Made by a program: the position numbers and the translations under genes. DNA of 64,000 nt from Marinobacter bohaiensis (lineage in GTDB: Bacteria > Pseudomonadota > Gammaproteobacteria > Pseudomonadales > Oleiphilaceae): positions 186,001 to 250,000 of the forward strand of contig NZ_QGEH01000002.1 of NCBI RefSeq assembly GCF_003258515.1, written 5' to 3'. Of the stretch, positions 54,985 to 63,995 are shown piece after piece (the first letter of the stretch is position 1; every line of letters starts with the position of its first letter). The notes beneath the pieces were generated by a model. The model saw only the letters and a list, made by a program, of their open reading frames with translations. It had not been told where the DNA came from and did not search any database.

Positions 54985-57504
54985 ATGGCTAAACAGACAT
55001 TGATCGTGATCGGGAATGGCATGGTGGGCCATCACTTTCTCGAGCAGTTCGCGGACACCCCCGCGGCGGCGGACTACGACGTCCACGTGTTCGGCGAGGA
55101 ACCGCTGATTGCCTACGACCGGGTCCACCTGTCGGAATACTTCGGCGGCTCCAGCCACGCCGACCTGGCCCTGGGCACCGCCGAGGACTACGCCGCCAAG
55201 GGCCTGACGCTGCACCTGGACGAACAGGTCACCGAACTCGACCGGGACAACCGCAAGGTGATCACGCCCAAGGGGGAATACGAATACGACGCCGTGGTGC
55301 TGGCCACCGGCTCCTACCCGTTCGTGCCGCCCATCGACGGCCATGATCAGGCGCACTGTCTGGTCTACCGCACCCTGGCCGACCTGGACGCCATCCGCGC
55401 CAGCGCCGAGGGCAGGAAGACCGGCGTGGTGGTCGGCGGCGGCCTGCTGGGCCTGGAAGCGGCCAACGCCCTCAAGAGCCTGGGCCTGGAAGCCCACGTG
55501 GTGGAATTCGCGCCGCGCCTGATGCCGGTGCAGCTGGACGCCGACGGCGGCGCCCTGCTCAAGCGCAAGATCGAGGAACTGGGCGTGCAGGTGCACACCG
55601 AGAAGGCCACCACCGCCATCGTGCCGGGCGAGGAGGCGCGCCTGCGCATGAACTTCTCCGACGAATCGCACCTGGAGACGGACCTGATCGTGTTCTCCGC
55701 CGGCATCCGCCCGCAGGACACCCTGGCCCGTTCCAGCGGCCTGGAGATCGGCGAGCGCGGCGGCATCGTCATCGACGACCAGTGCACCACCTCCGACCCG
55801 CAGGTGTTCGCCATCGGCGAGTGCGCGCTGTGGGACAACCGCATCTTCGGCCTGGTAGCGCCGGGTTACACCATGGCCCGCACCCTGGCCGCGCGCCTCA
55901 ACCAGGACGCGGAAGCCGGTTTCAGCGGCGCCGACATGAGCACCAAGCTCAAGCTGCTGGGCGTGGACGTCGGCTCCATCGGCGACGCCCACGGCGCCAC
56001 CCCGGGCGCCCGCAACATCCGCTTCAACGACGAGCAGGCCGGCACCTACGGCCGACTGGTGATCAGCGAGGACGGCAAGAAACTGCTGGGCGCGATCCTG
56101 GTGGGCGATAACGGCCCCTACGACACCCTGCTGCAATACGCCCTGAACGGCATTGACCTGCCGGCCAACCCGGAAAGCCTGATCCTACCGGTTTCCGAGG
56201 GCGGCGCGCCGGCCCTGGGTCCCGACGCCCTGCCGGAAACCGCGTCCATCTGCTCCTGCCACAACGTCAGCAAGGGCGATATCTGCGGCGCTATCGACGC
56301 CGGCTGCACCGACCTGGGCGCGGTCAAGGGCGAGACCAAGGCCAGCACCGGCTGCGGTGGCTGCGCGGCGCTGCTCAAGTCGGTGGTGGACAGCGAGCTG
56401 GAAAAACGCGGCGTGGAGGTCAGCAAGGACATCTGCGAGCACTTCCCCTACAGCCGCCAGGAGCTGTTCCATCTGGTCAAGGTCAACGGCATCCGCACCT
56501 TCCGCACGCTGATCGAGCAGCATGGCAAAGGCCACGGCTGCGACATCTGCAAGCCGGCGGTGGCGTCGATCCTGGCCACCTGCTGGAACGAGCACATCAT
56601 GGCGTCGGAGCACGTGCCGCTGCAGGACACCAACGACACCTTCATGGCCAACATGCAGAAGAACGGCACCTACTCCATCGTGCCGCGCATCCCCGGCGGC
56701 GAGATCACCCCGGAGAAGCTGATCGTGCTGGGGGAAGTGGCCAAGGAGTATGACCTCTACACCAAGATCACCGGCGGCCAGCGGGTCGACCTGTTCGGTG
56801 CCACGTTGAGCGAGCTGCCGGAGATCTGGGAAAAGCTGATCGCCGCCGGCTTCGAGACCGGCCACGCCTACGGCAAGTCGGTGCGCACGGTGAAATCCTG
56901 CGTCGGCAGCACTTGGTGCCGCTACGGCGTGCAGGACAGCGTGGGCATGGCGATCCAACTGGAGGAGCGCTACAAGGGCCTGCGCTCGCCGCACAAGCTC
57001 AAGTTCGCCGTGTCCGGCTGCACCCGGGAGTGCGCCGAGGCCCAGAGCAAGGACATCGGCGTGATCGCCACCGAGAACGGCTGGAACCTCTACGTCTGCG
57101 GCAACGGCGGCATGCGCCCGCGCCACGCCGACCTGTTCGCCACCGACCTGTCCGACGAGGCGCTGATCAGCACCATCGACCGGGTCCTGATGTTTTACGT
57201 GCGCACAGCGGATCGCCTGCAGCGCACCAGCGTCTGGCTGGAAAACCTGGAAGGCGGCCTGGACTACCTCAAAGAGGTCATCCTGGAAGACAGCCTGGGG
57301 CTGGGCGAAGAACTCGAAGCCCACATGCAGGACATCATCGGCACCTACCAGTGCGAGTGGAAGAGCGCGGTGGAGGATCCCGAGAAGCGCAAGCGCTTCC
57401 GCGAGTTCGTCAACGCCCCGGACAAGAAAGACCCGGTGCAGCACTGGACCACCGAGCGCGACCAGCGCCGTCCGGCCAACGAAATCAAGGTGGAGATGGT
57501 CTGA
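54985..57504 (+). CDS. nirB: Nitrite reductase (NADH) large subunit
   Basis: 839 residues that reduce nitrite to ammonium in the cytoplasm. The order is an FAD/NAD reductase (~1-400; GNGMVGHHFLEQ, VVVGGGLLGLEAAN), then a BFD-like [2Fe-2S] region with Cys423 and Cys425 (ICSCHN) and GCGGC further on. A sirohaem/[4Fe-4S] domain follows, with ligands Cys639, Cys645, Cys679 and Cys683 (CVGSTWC and SGCTRECAEAQ). All key residues are present and the length is normal. The start at 54985 has only a weak GAGAGAGA upstream. It is expressed with the FAD oxidoreductase and nirD from the sigma-54 leader. Confidence 0.96.
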   Translation: MAKQTLIVIGNGMVGHHFLEQFADTPAAADYDVHVFGEEPLIAYDRVHLSEYFGGSSHADLALGTAEDYAAKGLTLHLDEQVTELDRDNRKVITPKGEYEYDAVVLATGSYPFVPPIDGHDQAHCLVYRTLADLDAIRASAEGRKTGVVVGGGLLGLEAANALKSLGLEAHVVEFAPRLMPVQLDADGGALLKRKIEELGVQVHTEKATTAIVPGEEARLRMNFSDESHLETDLIVFSAGIRPQDTLARSSGLEIGERGGIVIDDQCTTSDPQVFAIGECALWDNRIFGLVAPGYTMARTLAARLNQDAEAGFSGADMSTKLKLLGVDVGSIGDAHGATPGARNIRFNDEQAGTYGRLVISEDGKKLLGAILVGDNGPYDTLLQYALNGIDLPANPESLILPVSEGGAPALGPDALPETASICSCHNVSKGDICGAIDAGCTDLGAVKGETKASTGCGGCAALLKSVVDSELEKRGVEVSKDICEHFPYSRQELFHLVKVNGIRTFRTLIEQHGKGHGCDICKPAVASILATCWNEHIMASEHVPLQDTNDTFMANMQKNGTYSIVPRIPGGEITPEKLIVLGEVAKEYDLYTKITGGQRVDLFGATLSELPEIWEKLIAAGFETGHAYGKSVRTVKSCVGSTWCRYGVQDSVGMAIQLEERYKGLRSPHKLKFAVSGCTRECAEAQSKDIGVIATENGWNLYVCGNGGMRPRHADLFATDLSDEALISTIDRVLMFYVRTADRLQRTSVWLENLEGGLDYLKEVILEDSLGLGEELEAHMQDIIGTYQCEWKSAVEDPEKRKRFREFVNAPDKKDPVQHWTTERDQRRPANEIKVEMV

Positions 57505-57549
57505 TGCCTATCGGCCCCCTACCCCATCAAGCATGCGAGGAAAACCATC

Positions 57550-57915
57550 ATGTCTGAGACACAATGGATGCACGTCGGCGAACGCGGTGACCTGATCCCC
57601 GAATCCGGCATCGCCGTGTGGACCCCGGACGGCCCGGTGGCCGTGTTCTACCTGCCGGGTGCAGAACCGGAACTCTACGCCATCGGCCACTACTGCCCGC
57701 TGGGCCAGGCCAACGTGCTGGCCCGAGGCATCGTCGGCGATCTCAAGGGTGAGCTGGTGGTGGCGTCGCCGCTGTACAAGCAGCATTACAGCCTGACCAG
57801 CGGCCGGTGCCAGGAGGATGAATCGGTGTCCGTGCCCACCTACGGCGTACGGCTGAACGGCGACGCCCTGGAACTGGCCGTACCGGTCACCGCCAAGGAA
57901 GGCTGCGCCGCCTGA
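57550..57915 (+). CDS. nirD: Nitrite reductase (NADH) small subunit
   Basis: 121 residues of Rieske-like fold without the Fe-S ligands, as usual for NirD (WMHVGERGDLIPESGIAVW, YAIGHYCPLGQANVLARG). It supports NirB in nitrite reduction. GAGGA lies eight bases before the ATG, 45 bp downstream of nirB. A strong terminator follows. No catalytic nitrate reductase subunit follows in this window, so the organism's NasA must be encoded elsewhere or be absent. Confidence 0.93.
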   Translation: MSETQWMHVGERGDLIPESGIAVWTPDGPVAVFYLPGAEPELYAIGHYCPLGQANVLARGIVGDLKGELVVASPLYKQHYSLTSGRCQEDESVSVPTYGVRLNGDALELAVPVTAKEGCAA

Positions 57916-57964
57916 GGCGGTTGGCCCTTTCCAGCCTGCCCACCGGCAACCGTGTTCCCCTTCC

Positions 57965-57998
57965 CCGGAACGGGCATCAGGCCCGCTCCGGTTTTTTT
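57965..57998 (+). terminator. Intrinsic terminator of the nir operon
   Basis: CCGGA-A-CGGGC, loop ATCAG, GCCCG-C-TCCGG, followed by seven Ts (57992-57998). It overlaps the last codons of the convergent RND pump gene, so the same DNA serves as coding sequence on the minus strand. Confidence 0.85.
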
Positions 57999-60900
57999 CG
58001 TTGCCAGCCCAGCACAAACACCAGCAATGCCGGCAGGAAGGTCAGCGTGACCACCGCCGCGCCCATCAGACCGAACAGCACGATGGCGCCCACGCCCCGG
58101 TAGAGCTCGGTGCCCTCACCCGGGATGAACACCAGCGGCGACAGGCCGCACAGCGTGGTGAGGGTGGTCATGGCGATCGGCCGCAGCCGCACGGCCACCG
58201 CCTGTCGCACCGCCTCGACCACGTCGACGCCTTTCTGACGCAGGTTCTGGCGCGCCTGGTCCACCACCAGGATGGGGTTGTTCACCACCGTACCCATCAG
58301 GATCAGGAAGCCCAGCATGGTGATCATGTCGAACGACTGGCTCAGCGGCCGCAACCCGATCAGTGGCAGCAGACCGCCCACCAGGTTCATCAGCGCCAGG
58401 CCGACGATGCCGCCGGCGATGCCCAGCGGAATGGTGGTCATGATCAGCAGCGGGTAGCCCCAGTGGGCGAAAATGGCCACCAGCAGCAGGTAGACGATGG
58501 CCACGGCAATGATGAAGTTGCCGGTCAGCGCCTCTCGGGTGGCGTTGAGCTGGTCGCTGGCGCCGGAAATCCCGACGCTCACGGAAGCCGGCAACTGGCC
58601 GGTGTCGCGCAGGTGGCCCAGCAGTTCCGTACGCACCCGTTCCACTCCGCGTTCCAGCGGCACATTCTCGGGCGGGATCACGTTGAGAGTCACCGTGCGA
58701 CGCCCGTCCACCCGCCGCACGATGCTGGTGTCCACCGTTTCCTCAATCCGCGCCAGGCTGCTCAGCGGCAGGGTGGCGCCTTCCGGCGTGTGCACCAGGG
58801 TGGTGGGCAGGGCAGCCAGGGACGGCTCGGCGCTGCCACTGCCGTAGAGGTAGATGTCGATCTTGTCGTCGTCGAGGAAGAAATCGTCCACGTAAGCGCC
58901 CTCGGTGAGCGAGGCCACGGTGAAGCCCACCGCCTGGGTGTCCAGCCCCAGCTCGGCGATGCGGTCCCAGTCCGGGCGCACCTGGATCAGCGGCTGGGCC
59001 AGGCTCAGGGTGGACGGCTGGCTCTGGATGCGCGGGTTGTCGAAAATCGCCCGGGCGCGATCGTAGGCGCGGTTGGCGGCCTGGTAGACCGGCACCAGCT
59101 CGGGGCCGGAAATGTCCAGGTTGATGCTGCGGGTGCCGCCGTCGTTGCTGGAAATGATTGAGCCTTTGGCGGCGAAGGCGCGCATGCCCGGGAAACGCTC
59201 GTAGTAATCGGTGATGGCGGTCATCAGCGCGTCGATCTGGTTGGGATCGATGGACTCGGTGATGATGCGGAGGCGGGTGGGCGTGACCTGCATGTTGAGA
59301 TACGCCATGGGCGGCACCGGCGTCTCGCCCTTCGCGTAGGCCTCGCCGTCGGCGTTCACGTGGGGCAGGAAGTAGGCTTCCACCTGCTCGGCGATGCGGG
59401 TCATTTCCGACAGGTTGTAGCCCGGCGGCGCGTTCATGGCGGCGAAGGTCTTGGGTTCCTCGCCTTCCGGCAGATACTCCGCCGGTGGCGTCAGCATCAG
59501 GATGATCAGCACGCTGGCGACGACCGTGAGCCCGATCGTCGCCAGCCGCCGCGCCGGGCCACCGATCAGTCCGCCCACCAGCGCCAGCACACCGCGCATC
59601 CAGCGCGCCCGGGGCGTGCCGTCGTCGTCCCCCTGGCGGGAGGCGAAATCCAGCCGCGCGCACAGGGTGGGAATCAGGGTCACCGCCACCAGCATGGAGG
59701 CGATGATGGCCGAGGCGATGGCGATCGCCACGTCCGAGTACAGCTGCCCGGCCTCCTCCTCGATGAACACGATGGGCAGGAACACCAGGATGGTGGTCAT
59801 GGTGGACGCCAGCACCGCCGGCCAGACTTCCATGACGCCCTTGAGCGCCGACTCGAAGCGGTCCAGCCCGCGGCGCCGGTGGCGTTCGATGTTCTCCAGC
59901 ACCACGATGCTGTTGTCCACCGTCATGCCGATGGCGAAGGCGATGCCGGCCAGGGAGATCACGTTGATGGTGCGCCCGGCCAGCAGCAGGCCGATGAAGG
60001 CGGCGATGGCGCACAGCGGCACGCCGATCACCCCCACCAGCGTGGCCCGGCCGGAACGCAGGAACAGGTACATCACCAGGGTGGCGAACACCGCGCCGAT
60101 GCCCAGGTTGGTCCAGACGTTGGCCACAGAAGCCTCGACGTAGCGGGCGTCATCGGCGGTCAATTCCAGCACCATGCCCGCCGGGCGCAGCACCTCGTCG
60201 TTGATCGAGGCCACCTGCGTCGTCATGGCGTGCTTGATGTCGATGACGTTGGAACCGCTTTCGCGCCGCACCTGCAGGCCGATCACCTTACGCCCGTCGA
60301 CGAACGAGCGCTCGCGGATGCGGGAGTGGTCCTGCACCACCTGCGCCACTTCCCCCAGGCGCACCACGCTGTCGCCCTGACGCGACACCACCAACTGGCG
60401 CAGGCCATCGATGTCCTCGAAGCGCCCCACCGTGCGCAGCAGGTAGCGGCGCTTGCCGGCTTCCAGCTCGCCGCCGGAGATGTCCCGGTTGCGGGCGGTG
60501 ATGGCGTCGCGCAGGTCCACCAGACTCAGGCCACGCTGGTTGAGGCGCTGTTCGTCGACGATCACCTGCATCTGGCGGTCGGCGCCACCGCCGACGGTCA
60601 CTTCCGACACCCCGGCCACGCTTTCCATGCGCGGGCGCACCCGGTCCTCGATGAAATCCCGCATCAGGTCCATGTCCAGCTGACGCGGGTTGTCCGGCAG
60701 GGTGGAGACGCGGAAGTACATGAAGGCGTTGGACGAGAATGAGGTGGCGACGATGCGCGGTTCGTCCACATTCTGGGGGTAGTCCGGCACCTGACTCAGG
60801 GCGTTGTTCACCTGGATCAGGGTCTCGGTGATGTTGATGCCGAAGGGGAATTCCAGCTCGATTTCCGCCGACCCGCTGGCGGCGGTGGACTCCATGCGGC

Positions 60901-61126
60901 TCAGGTTGGGCACGTTGCGCAGGTAGCGCTCCTGCTCGATCAGGATTTCCTTTTCCACGTCCTGGGGCGTGGCACCGGGCCAGCGCGTTTCCACGGTGAC
61001 GGTGCGCACCTCCAGGTCCGGGATCATCTGTACCGGGATCTGGATGGCAGCGGCAATGCCGAGGATGGCGACGATCAGCGCCACCACCGCCACCAGGGTA
61101 CCGTGGCGAATCACCCCGGCGAACAT
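57977..61126 (-). CDS. RND efflux transporter permease
   Basis: 1049 residues of the resistance-nodulation-division superfamily. It has twelve membrane helices in two repeated halves and large periplasmic loops. The proton-relay helix 4 region reads FAIGMTVDNSIVVLENIERH, and RWPGATPQDVE is the usual N-terminal motif. Divergence from AcrB (LEVRTVTVETRW) suggests a pump of the HAE1/VexH branch; substrates are unknown. The start shares one base with the adaptor stop (TGATG). Its 3' end holds the nir terminator. No outer-membrane channel gene follows, so it probably uses a TolC-type protein encoded elsewhere. Confidence 0.92.
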   Translation of the reverse strand: MFAGVIRHGTLVAVVALIVAILGIAAAIQIPVQMIPDLEVRTVTVETRWPGATPQDVEKEILIEQERYLRNVPNLSRMESTAASGSAEIELEFPFGINITETLIQVNNALSQVPDYPQNVDEPRIVATSFSSNAFMYFRVSTLPDNPRQLDMDLMRDFIEDRVRPRMESVAGVSEVTVGGGADRQMQVIVDEQRLNQRGLSLVDLRDAITARNRDISGGELEAGKRRYLLRTVGRFEDIDGLRQLVVSRQGDSVVRLGEVAQVVQDHSRIRERSFVDGRKVIGLQVRRESGSNVIDIKHAMTTQVASINDEVLRPAGMVLELTADDARYVEASVANVWTNLGIGAVFATLVMYLFLRSGRATLVGVIGVPLCAIAAFIGLLLAGRTINVISLAGIAFAIGMTVDNSIVVLENIERHRRRGLDRFESALKGVMEVWPAVLASTMTTILVFLPIVFIEEEAGQLYSDVAIAIASAIIASMLVAVTLIPTLCARLDFASRQGDDDGTPRARWMRGVLALVGGLIGGPARRLATIGLTVVASVLIILMLTPPAEYLPEGEEPKTFAAMNAPPGYNLSEMTRIAEQVEAYFLPHVNADGEAYAKGETPVPPMAYLNMQVTPTRLRIITESIDPNQIDALMTAITDYYERFPGMRAFAAKGSIISSNDGGTRSINLDISGPELVPVYQAANRAYDRARAIFDNPRIQSQPSTLSLAQPLIQVRPDWDRIAELGLDTQAVGFTVASLTEGAYVDDFFLDDDKIDIYLYGSGSAEPSLAALPTTLVHTPEGATLPLSSLARIEETVDTSIVRRVDGRRTVTLNVIPPENVPLERGVERVRTELLGHLRDTGQLPASVSVGISGASDQLNATREALTGNFIIAVAIVYLLLVAIFAHWGYPLLIMTTIPLGIAGGIVGLALMNLVGGLLPLIGLRPLSQSFDMITMLGFLILMGTVVNNPILVVDQARQNLRQKGVDVVEAVRQAVAVRLRPIAMTTLTTLCGLSPLVFIPGEGTELYRGVGAIVLFGLMGAAVVTLTFLPALLVFVLGWQRKKPERA

Positions 61127-62196
61127 CAGTCGGCCTCCGCCGGGGTGACGCGCATGCCGTCGCTGAGGCCTTCGTTACCCCGCGCCACGACGCGCTCGTC
61201 GCCGGCCAGTCCGTCGCGGATCACCACCCGGTCGGCAAAGCCGGTGCCGATGGCGACCCGCTGCTCGCGTACGCGGAAGGCACCGTCGCCGTCGGGCTCG
61301 GCGATCCAGACCGTGGTACGGCCTTCCGGGTAGCGGTTGATGGCGTCCCGCGGCACGGTGAGTCCCTGTTCGCCGGCGTCCACCCGCAGCAGCGCGCTGA
61401 CCGACATGCCCGGCAACAGCGACAGGTCATCCGGCACGCGCGCCCGCAGCAGGAAGGTGCGCACCTGGGGATCGCTGACCGGCACCACCGTGGCAATCGG
61501 AGCGACGACCGGAGCGCCGGGCACGCCGTTGACAAGCAGCTCGGCGCGGTCGTCGAGTTTGGGGTAGTACTCCTGGGGCACCTGGAAATCCAGACGCAGG
61601 TGATCGATGTCCACCAGCGTCAGCAGGTCATCGCCGGGACTGACCCACTCGCCCAGGTCGCTGCTCCGGGCGCTGATCACCCCGGCGTAGGGAGCGGTCA
61701 GCCGATGGCGATCCACCAGCGCCGCCTGGCGCGCCTGCCCGGCGGTGAGCCGCGCCAGCTCCGCCTCGGCCGTGGCCACTTCGCTCTCCCGGGCGCTCAC
61801 CTCGGTCTGGGCAATGTTGCGCCCGGCCCCCACCGAGCGGGCTTCGCTGAAGCGGCGCCGGGCTTCCTGCAGCCGGGCCCGGGCCGCCTGGGTTTCGGCC
61901 CGGGCGCTTTCCAGGGTATGGCGCTCCAGCTCGTCGTCGAGCTGGATCAGCCGGTCACCCTGCGCCACCCGGTCGCCCACGTCCACGTGCACCGTCTGCA
62001 CCAGGCCCGCCACCGAGGTGGACAGGCTGGAGCGGCTCAGGGCACTGACGGTGCCGTTCAGACGCACTTCGTCGATGATGGGCGCATTTTCCACGGCCGC
62101 CAGCCCCACGCCGGGCGGTTCCTGGGCGCGCGCGGCCGAGCTGGCGAGCAGCAGCAGTGTCGCCAGCGCGAGGGTCATCCTGCTCTTGAGTTGCAC
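61126..62196 (-). CDS. RND efflux periplasmic adaptor (membrane fusion protein)
   Basis: 356 residues. A signal peptide (LALATLLLLASSAARAQ) is followed by the usual lipoyl/hairpin pattern: VDVGDRVAQGDRLIQLD, a coiled-coil hairpin (~95-165, QAARARLQEARRRFSEAR), then TAPYAGVISARSSDLGEWVSPGD and beta-barrel parts. It connects the RND pump with an outer-membrane channel. No lipobox Cys is seen, so it is probably a soluble or signal-anchored form. GTG start with GGGAG five bases upstream. Confidence 0.9.
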   Translation of the reverse strand: MQLKSRMTLALATLLLLASSAARAQEPPGVGLAAVENAPIIDEVRLNGTVSALSRSSLSTSVAGLVQTVHVDVGDRVAQGDRLIQLDDELERHTLESARAETQAARARLQEARRRFSEARSVGAGRNIAQTEVSARESEVATAEAELARLTAGQARQAALVDRHRLTAPYAGVISARSSDLGEWVSPGDDLLTLVDIDHLRLDFQVPQEYYPKLDDRAELLVNGVPGAPVVAPIATVVPVSDPQVRTFLLRARVPDDLSLLPGMSVSALLRVDAGEQGLTVPRDAINRYPEGRTTVWIAEPDGDGAFRVREQRVAIGTGFADRVVIRDGLAGDERVVARGNEGLSDGMRVTPAEAD

Positions 62197-62358
62197 GGTC
62201 TCTCCCTGGCAATCGATGGCCGGTGGGATTCGGTCCAGCCTCTCAGGCCCATACGCCAGGCAGCGCGGGCCGGACTACCGGCGCTTCCGACAAGCGTGGC
62301 AGCAAGCCGCGCGGGCCTACAGAAAAGTTAGACTATGCAAGCAACAGACAGCAACGAT

Positions 62359-62380
62359 GGGAACGGCGGACGCCGTTCCC
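62359..62380 (-). terminator. Perfect GGGAACGGC hairpin after the TM2 gene
   Basis: GGGAACGGC and GCCGTTCCC form a 9-bp perfect stem with a four-base loop just downstream of the TM2 protein stop. The following minus-strand sequence is only moderately T-rich, so this is a weak terminator candidate that would separate it from the RND operon. Confidence 0.4.
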
Positions 62381-62391
62381 GGAAGAATGAA

Positions 62392-62793
62392 TCAGTCGAA
62401 GATGGAGGCGTTCTTGACCGACACCTGGTCGTTCAGCGTCCAGAAATCGTAGAGCACGCCGATCAGGAACAGACCGCCGGTCAGGAGGTAGATGACGCCG
62501 GTGATCCACTTGCCCATGTACATGCGGTGCACTCCGAACACACCCAGGAAGGTGAGCAGGATCCAGGCGATGTTGTAGCTGGTGTCGCCGCCGCGGAAAC
62601 GGAAATCCGCTTCCCGATCCATCGCGGGAATCAGGAACAGGTCGATGATCCAGCCGATGAAGAACAGCCCCAGGGTGAAGAACCAGATGGTCCCGGTGAC
62701 CGGCTTGCCGTAGTAGAAACGGTGGGAGCCCAGAAAGCCGAACAACCAGAGCAGGTATCCGATGGTTTTGCTGTGCGTATCCGTTTGCGCCAT
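62392..62793 (-). CDS. TM2 domain membrane protein with two TM2 units
   Basis: 133 residues. Two TM2-type units in tandem are visible: GYLLWLFGFLGSHRFYYGKP then a hydrophobic span, and ILLTFLGVFGVHRMYMGKW then another. Each has the G-x-H-R-F/M-Y-x-G-K core and paired helices, giving four membrane segments. TM2 proteins are widespread and poorly understood. It lies between the AraC-type gene and the RND operon on the same strand, each separated by about 100-200 bp. Confidence 0.9.
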   Translation of the reverse strand: MAQTDTHSKTIGYLLWLFGFLGSHRFYYGKPVTGTIWFFTLGLFFIGWIIDLFLIPAMDREADFRFRGGDTSYNIAWILLTFLGVFGVHRMYMGKWITGVIYLLTGGLFLIGVLYDFWTLNDQVSVKNASIFD

Positions 62794-62888
62794 GCAATCG
62801 TCTCCAGACCGGGTTAAGTGGCCGCGCTATCCAAACACGATTCCGGACAGGGGGCCAGCCATGTTATCCAACCCTCCGAGACCGTCGT

Positions 62889-63995
62889 TCAGGGCCCGAG
62901 TTCCGGGGCCGGGTCGGGACCGTCCTCGCGGAATTCACTGGCGGACTTGCCCGTCCACTTACGAAAGGCGCGGCTGAAGTTGGAGAGATCAGCATAACCC
63001 AGTTCATAGGCGATTTCGCTAATCGACTGATTCGTGTAGCGCAGTAGCTGGATGGCGCGGTCCTTGAGCACGGCTTCGACGATTTCCCGGTAGGTGGTGT
63101 CACGATCCGCCAGTCGCCGCTTGAGGGTCCGTGACGACACGCAGAAACGCTCGGCCATGGCCTCCAGCGACGGCAGCGGGCCGGGCATCACGTGCAGCAT
63201 GTTGCGGATGGCGATGACGATGTCGCCCTGCTCCCGCAGGGCCTTCTGCAGCTCGAACTCGCACTGGCTGCGGGCCATATCCGAGGCGTCGGCGTCGGCC
63301 AGGCGCATGCGGATATCGAGGAAATCCTTGGGGAAGATCAGCATCTCCGCGTCCGCGCTGTAGTCGAAGCGGATCGGCAGCTGCGGGGCAAATGCGCGGT
63401 AATAGGCCGGCTCGGCACAGGACAGGCGGGCGGACACGCCGGGCAGCTTGCCGTTGCGCAGCTCGAACCCCAGCTCTTCGCCACTGGCGTGATCCACCAG
63501 TTGCTCCGCCAGCAGCACCAGCGTCGCCATCACCGTTTCCGCCAGGAAGTGGTACAGGGACGGCACCTCGAACTCGGCCTTGAGCTGGACCAGGACGTGC
63601 TCGCCGGTGTCCCGCATCACCAGGCTGAGGAACGGCGCCCGCAACTGCAGGTAGCGGCGCACCGAGTCCAGCGCGCCGCCCACCGTGGGACTGGTCAGCG
63701 CGGCGAAACCCAGGGTGCCGTGGATGGTGACCCGCAGCTCCCGCGCCAGGGCGAAGCTCAGCCCCTTGTCGCCGGCCAGCGCCACCGCCCGGTCCGCCAT
63801 GATGACGGCGTCGGTGACGAACACCCGGCTGTCCGCGGCCTGCAGATCGGCGCGGGCGAAGCTCAGACCCTCGTACAGCGGGCGGTCGTCGAAGCCGAGC
63901 CGCCGGACGGTATCGCCCAGCACCCGCAGGTAAACGCCGGGCAGCAGGAACAGGCCCAGCATCTGGCGTTCTTTATCCGCACTTCCCTTGACCAT
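62889..63995 (-). CDS. AraC-family transcriptional regulator with arabinose-binding-like N-terminus
   Basis: 368 residues. Residues ~20-210 match the Arabinose_bd-type domain typical of the OruR/ArgR/MmsR-like group of AraC regulators (LSFALARELRVTIHGTLGFAALTSPTVG spread over ~85-115). The C-terminal ~100 residues carry two helix-turn-helices (MAERFCVSSRTLKRRL and ISEIAYELGYADLSNFSRAF). It probably binds a small metabolite and activates genes not recognisable here. The ATG at 63993-63995 is five bases from the window edge, so upstream signals cannot be seen and an ATG at 63962 is an alternative start. Confidence 0.88.
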   Translation of the reverse strand: MVKGSADKERQMLGLFLLPGVYLRVLGDTVRRLGFDDRPLYEGLSFARADLQAADSRVFVTDAVIMADRAVALAGDKGLSFALARELRVTIHGTLGFAALTSPTVGGALDSVRRYLQLRAPFLSLVMRDTGEHVLVQLKAEFEVPSLYHFLAETVMATLVLLAEQLVDHASGEELGFELRNGKLPGVSARLSCAEPAYYRAFAPQLPIRFDYSADAEMLIFPKDFLDIRMRLADADASDMARSQCEFELQKALREQGDIVIAIRNMLHVMPGPLPSLEAMAERFCVSSRTLKRRLADRDTTYREIVEAVLKDRAIQLLRYTNQSISEIAYELGYADLSNFSRAFRKWTGKSASEFREDGPDPAPELGP

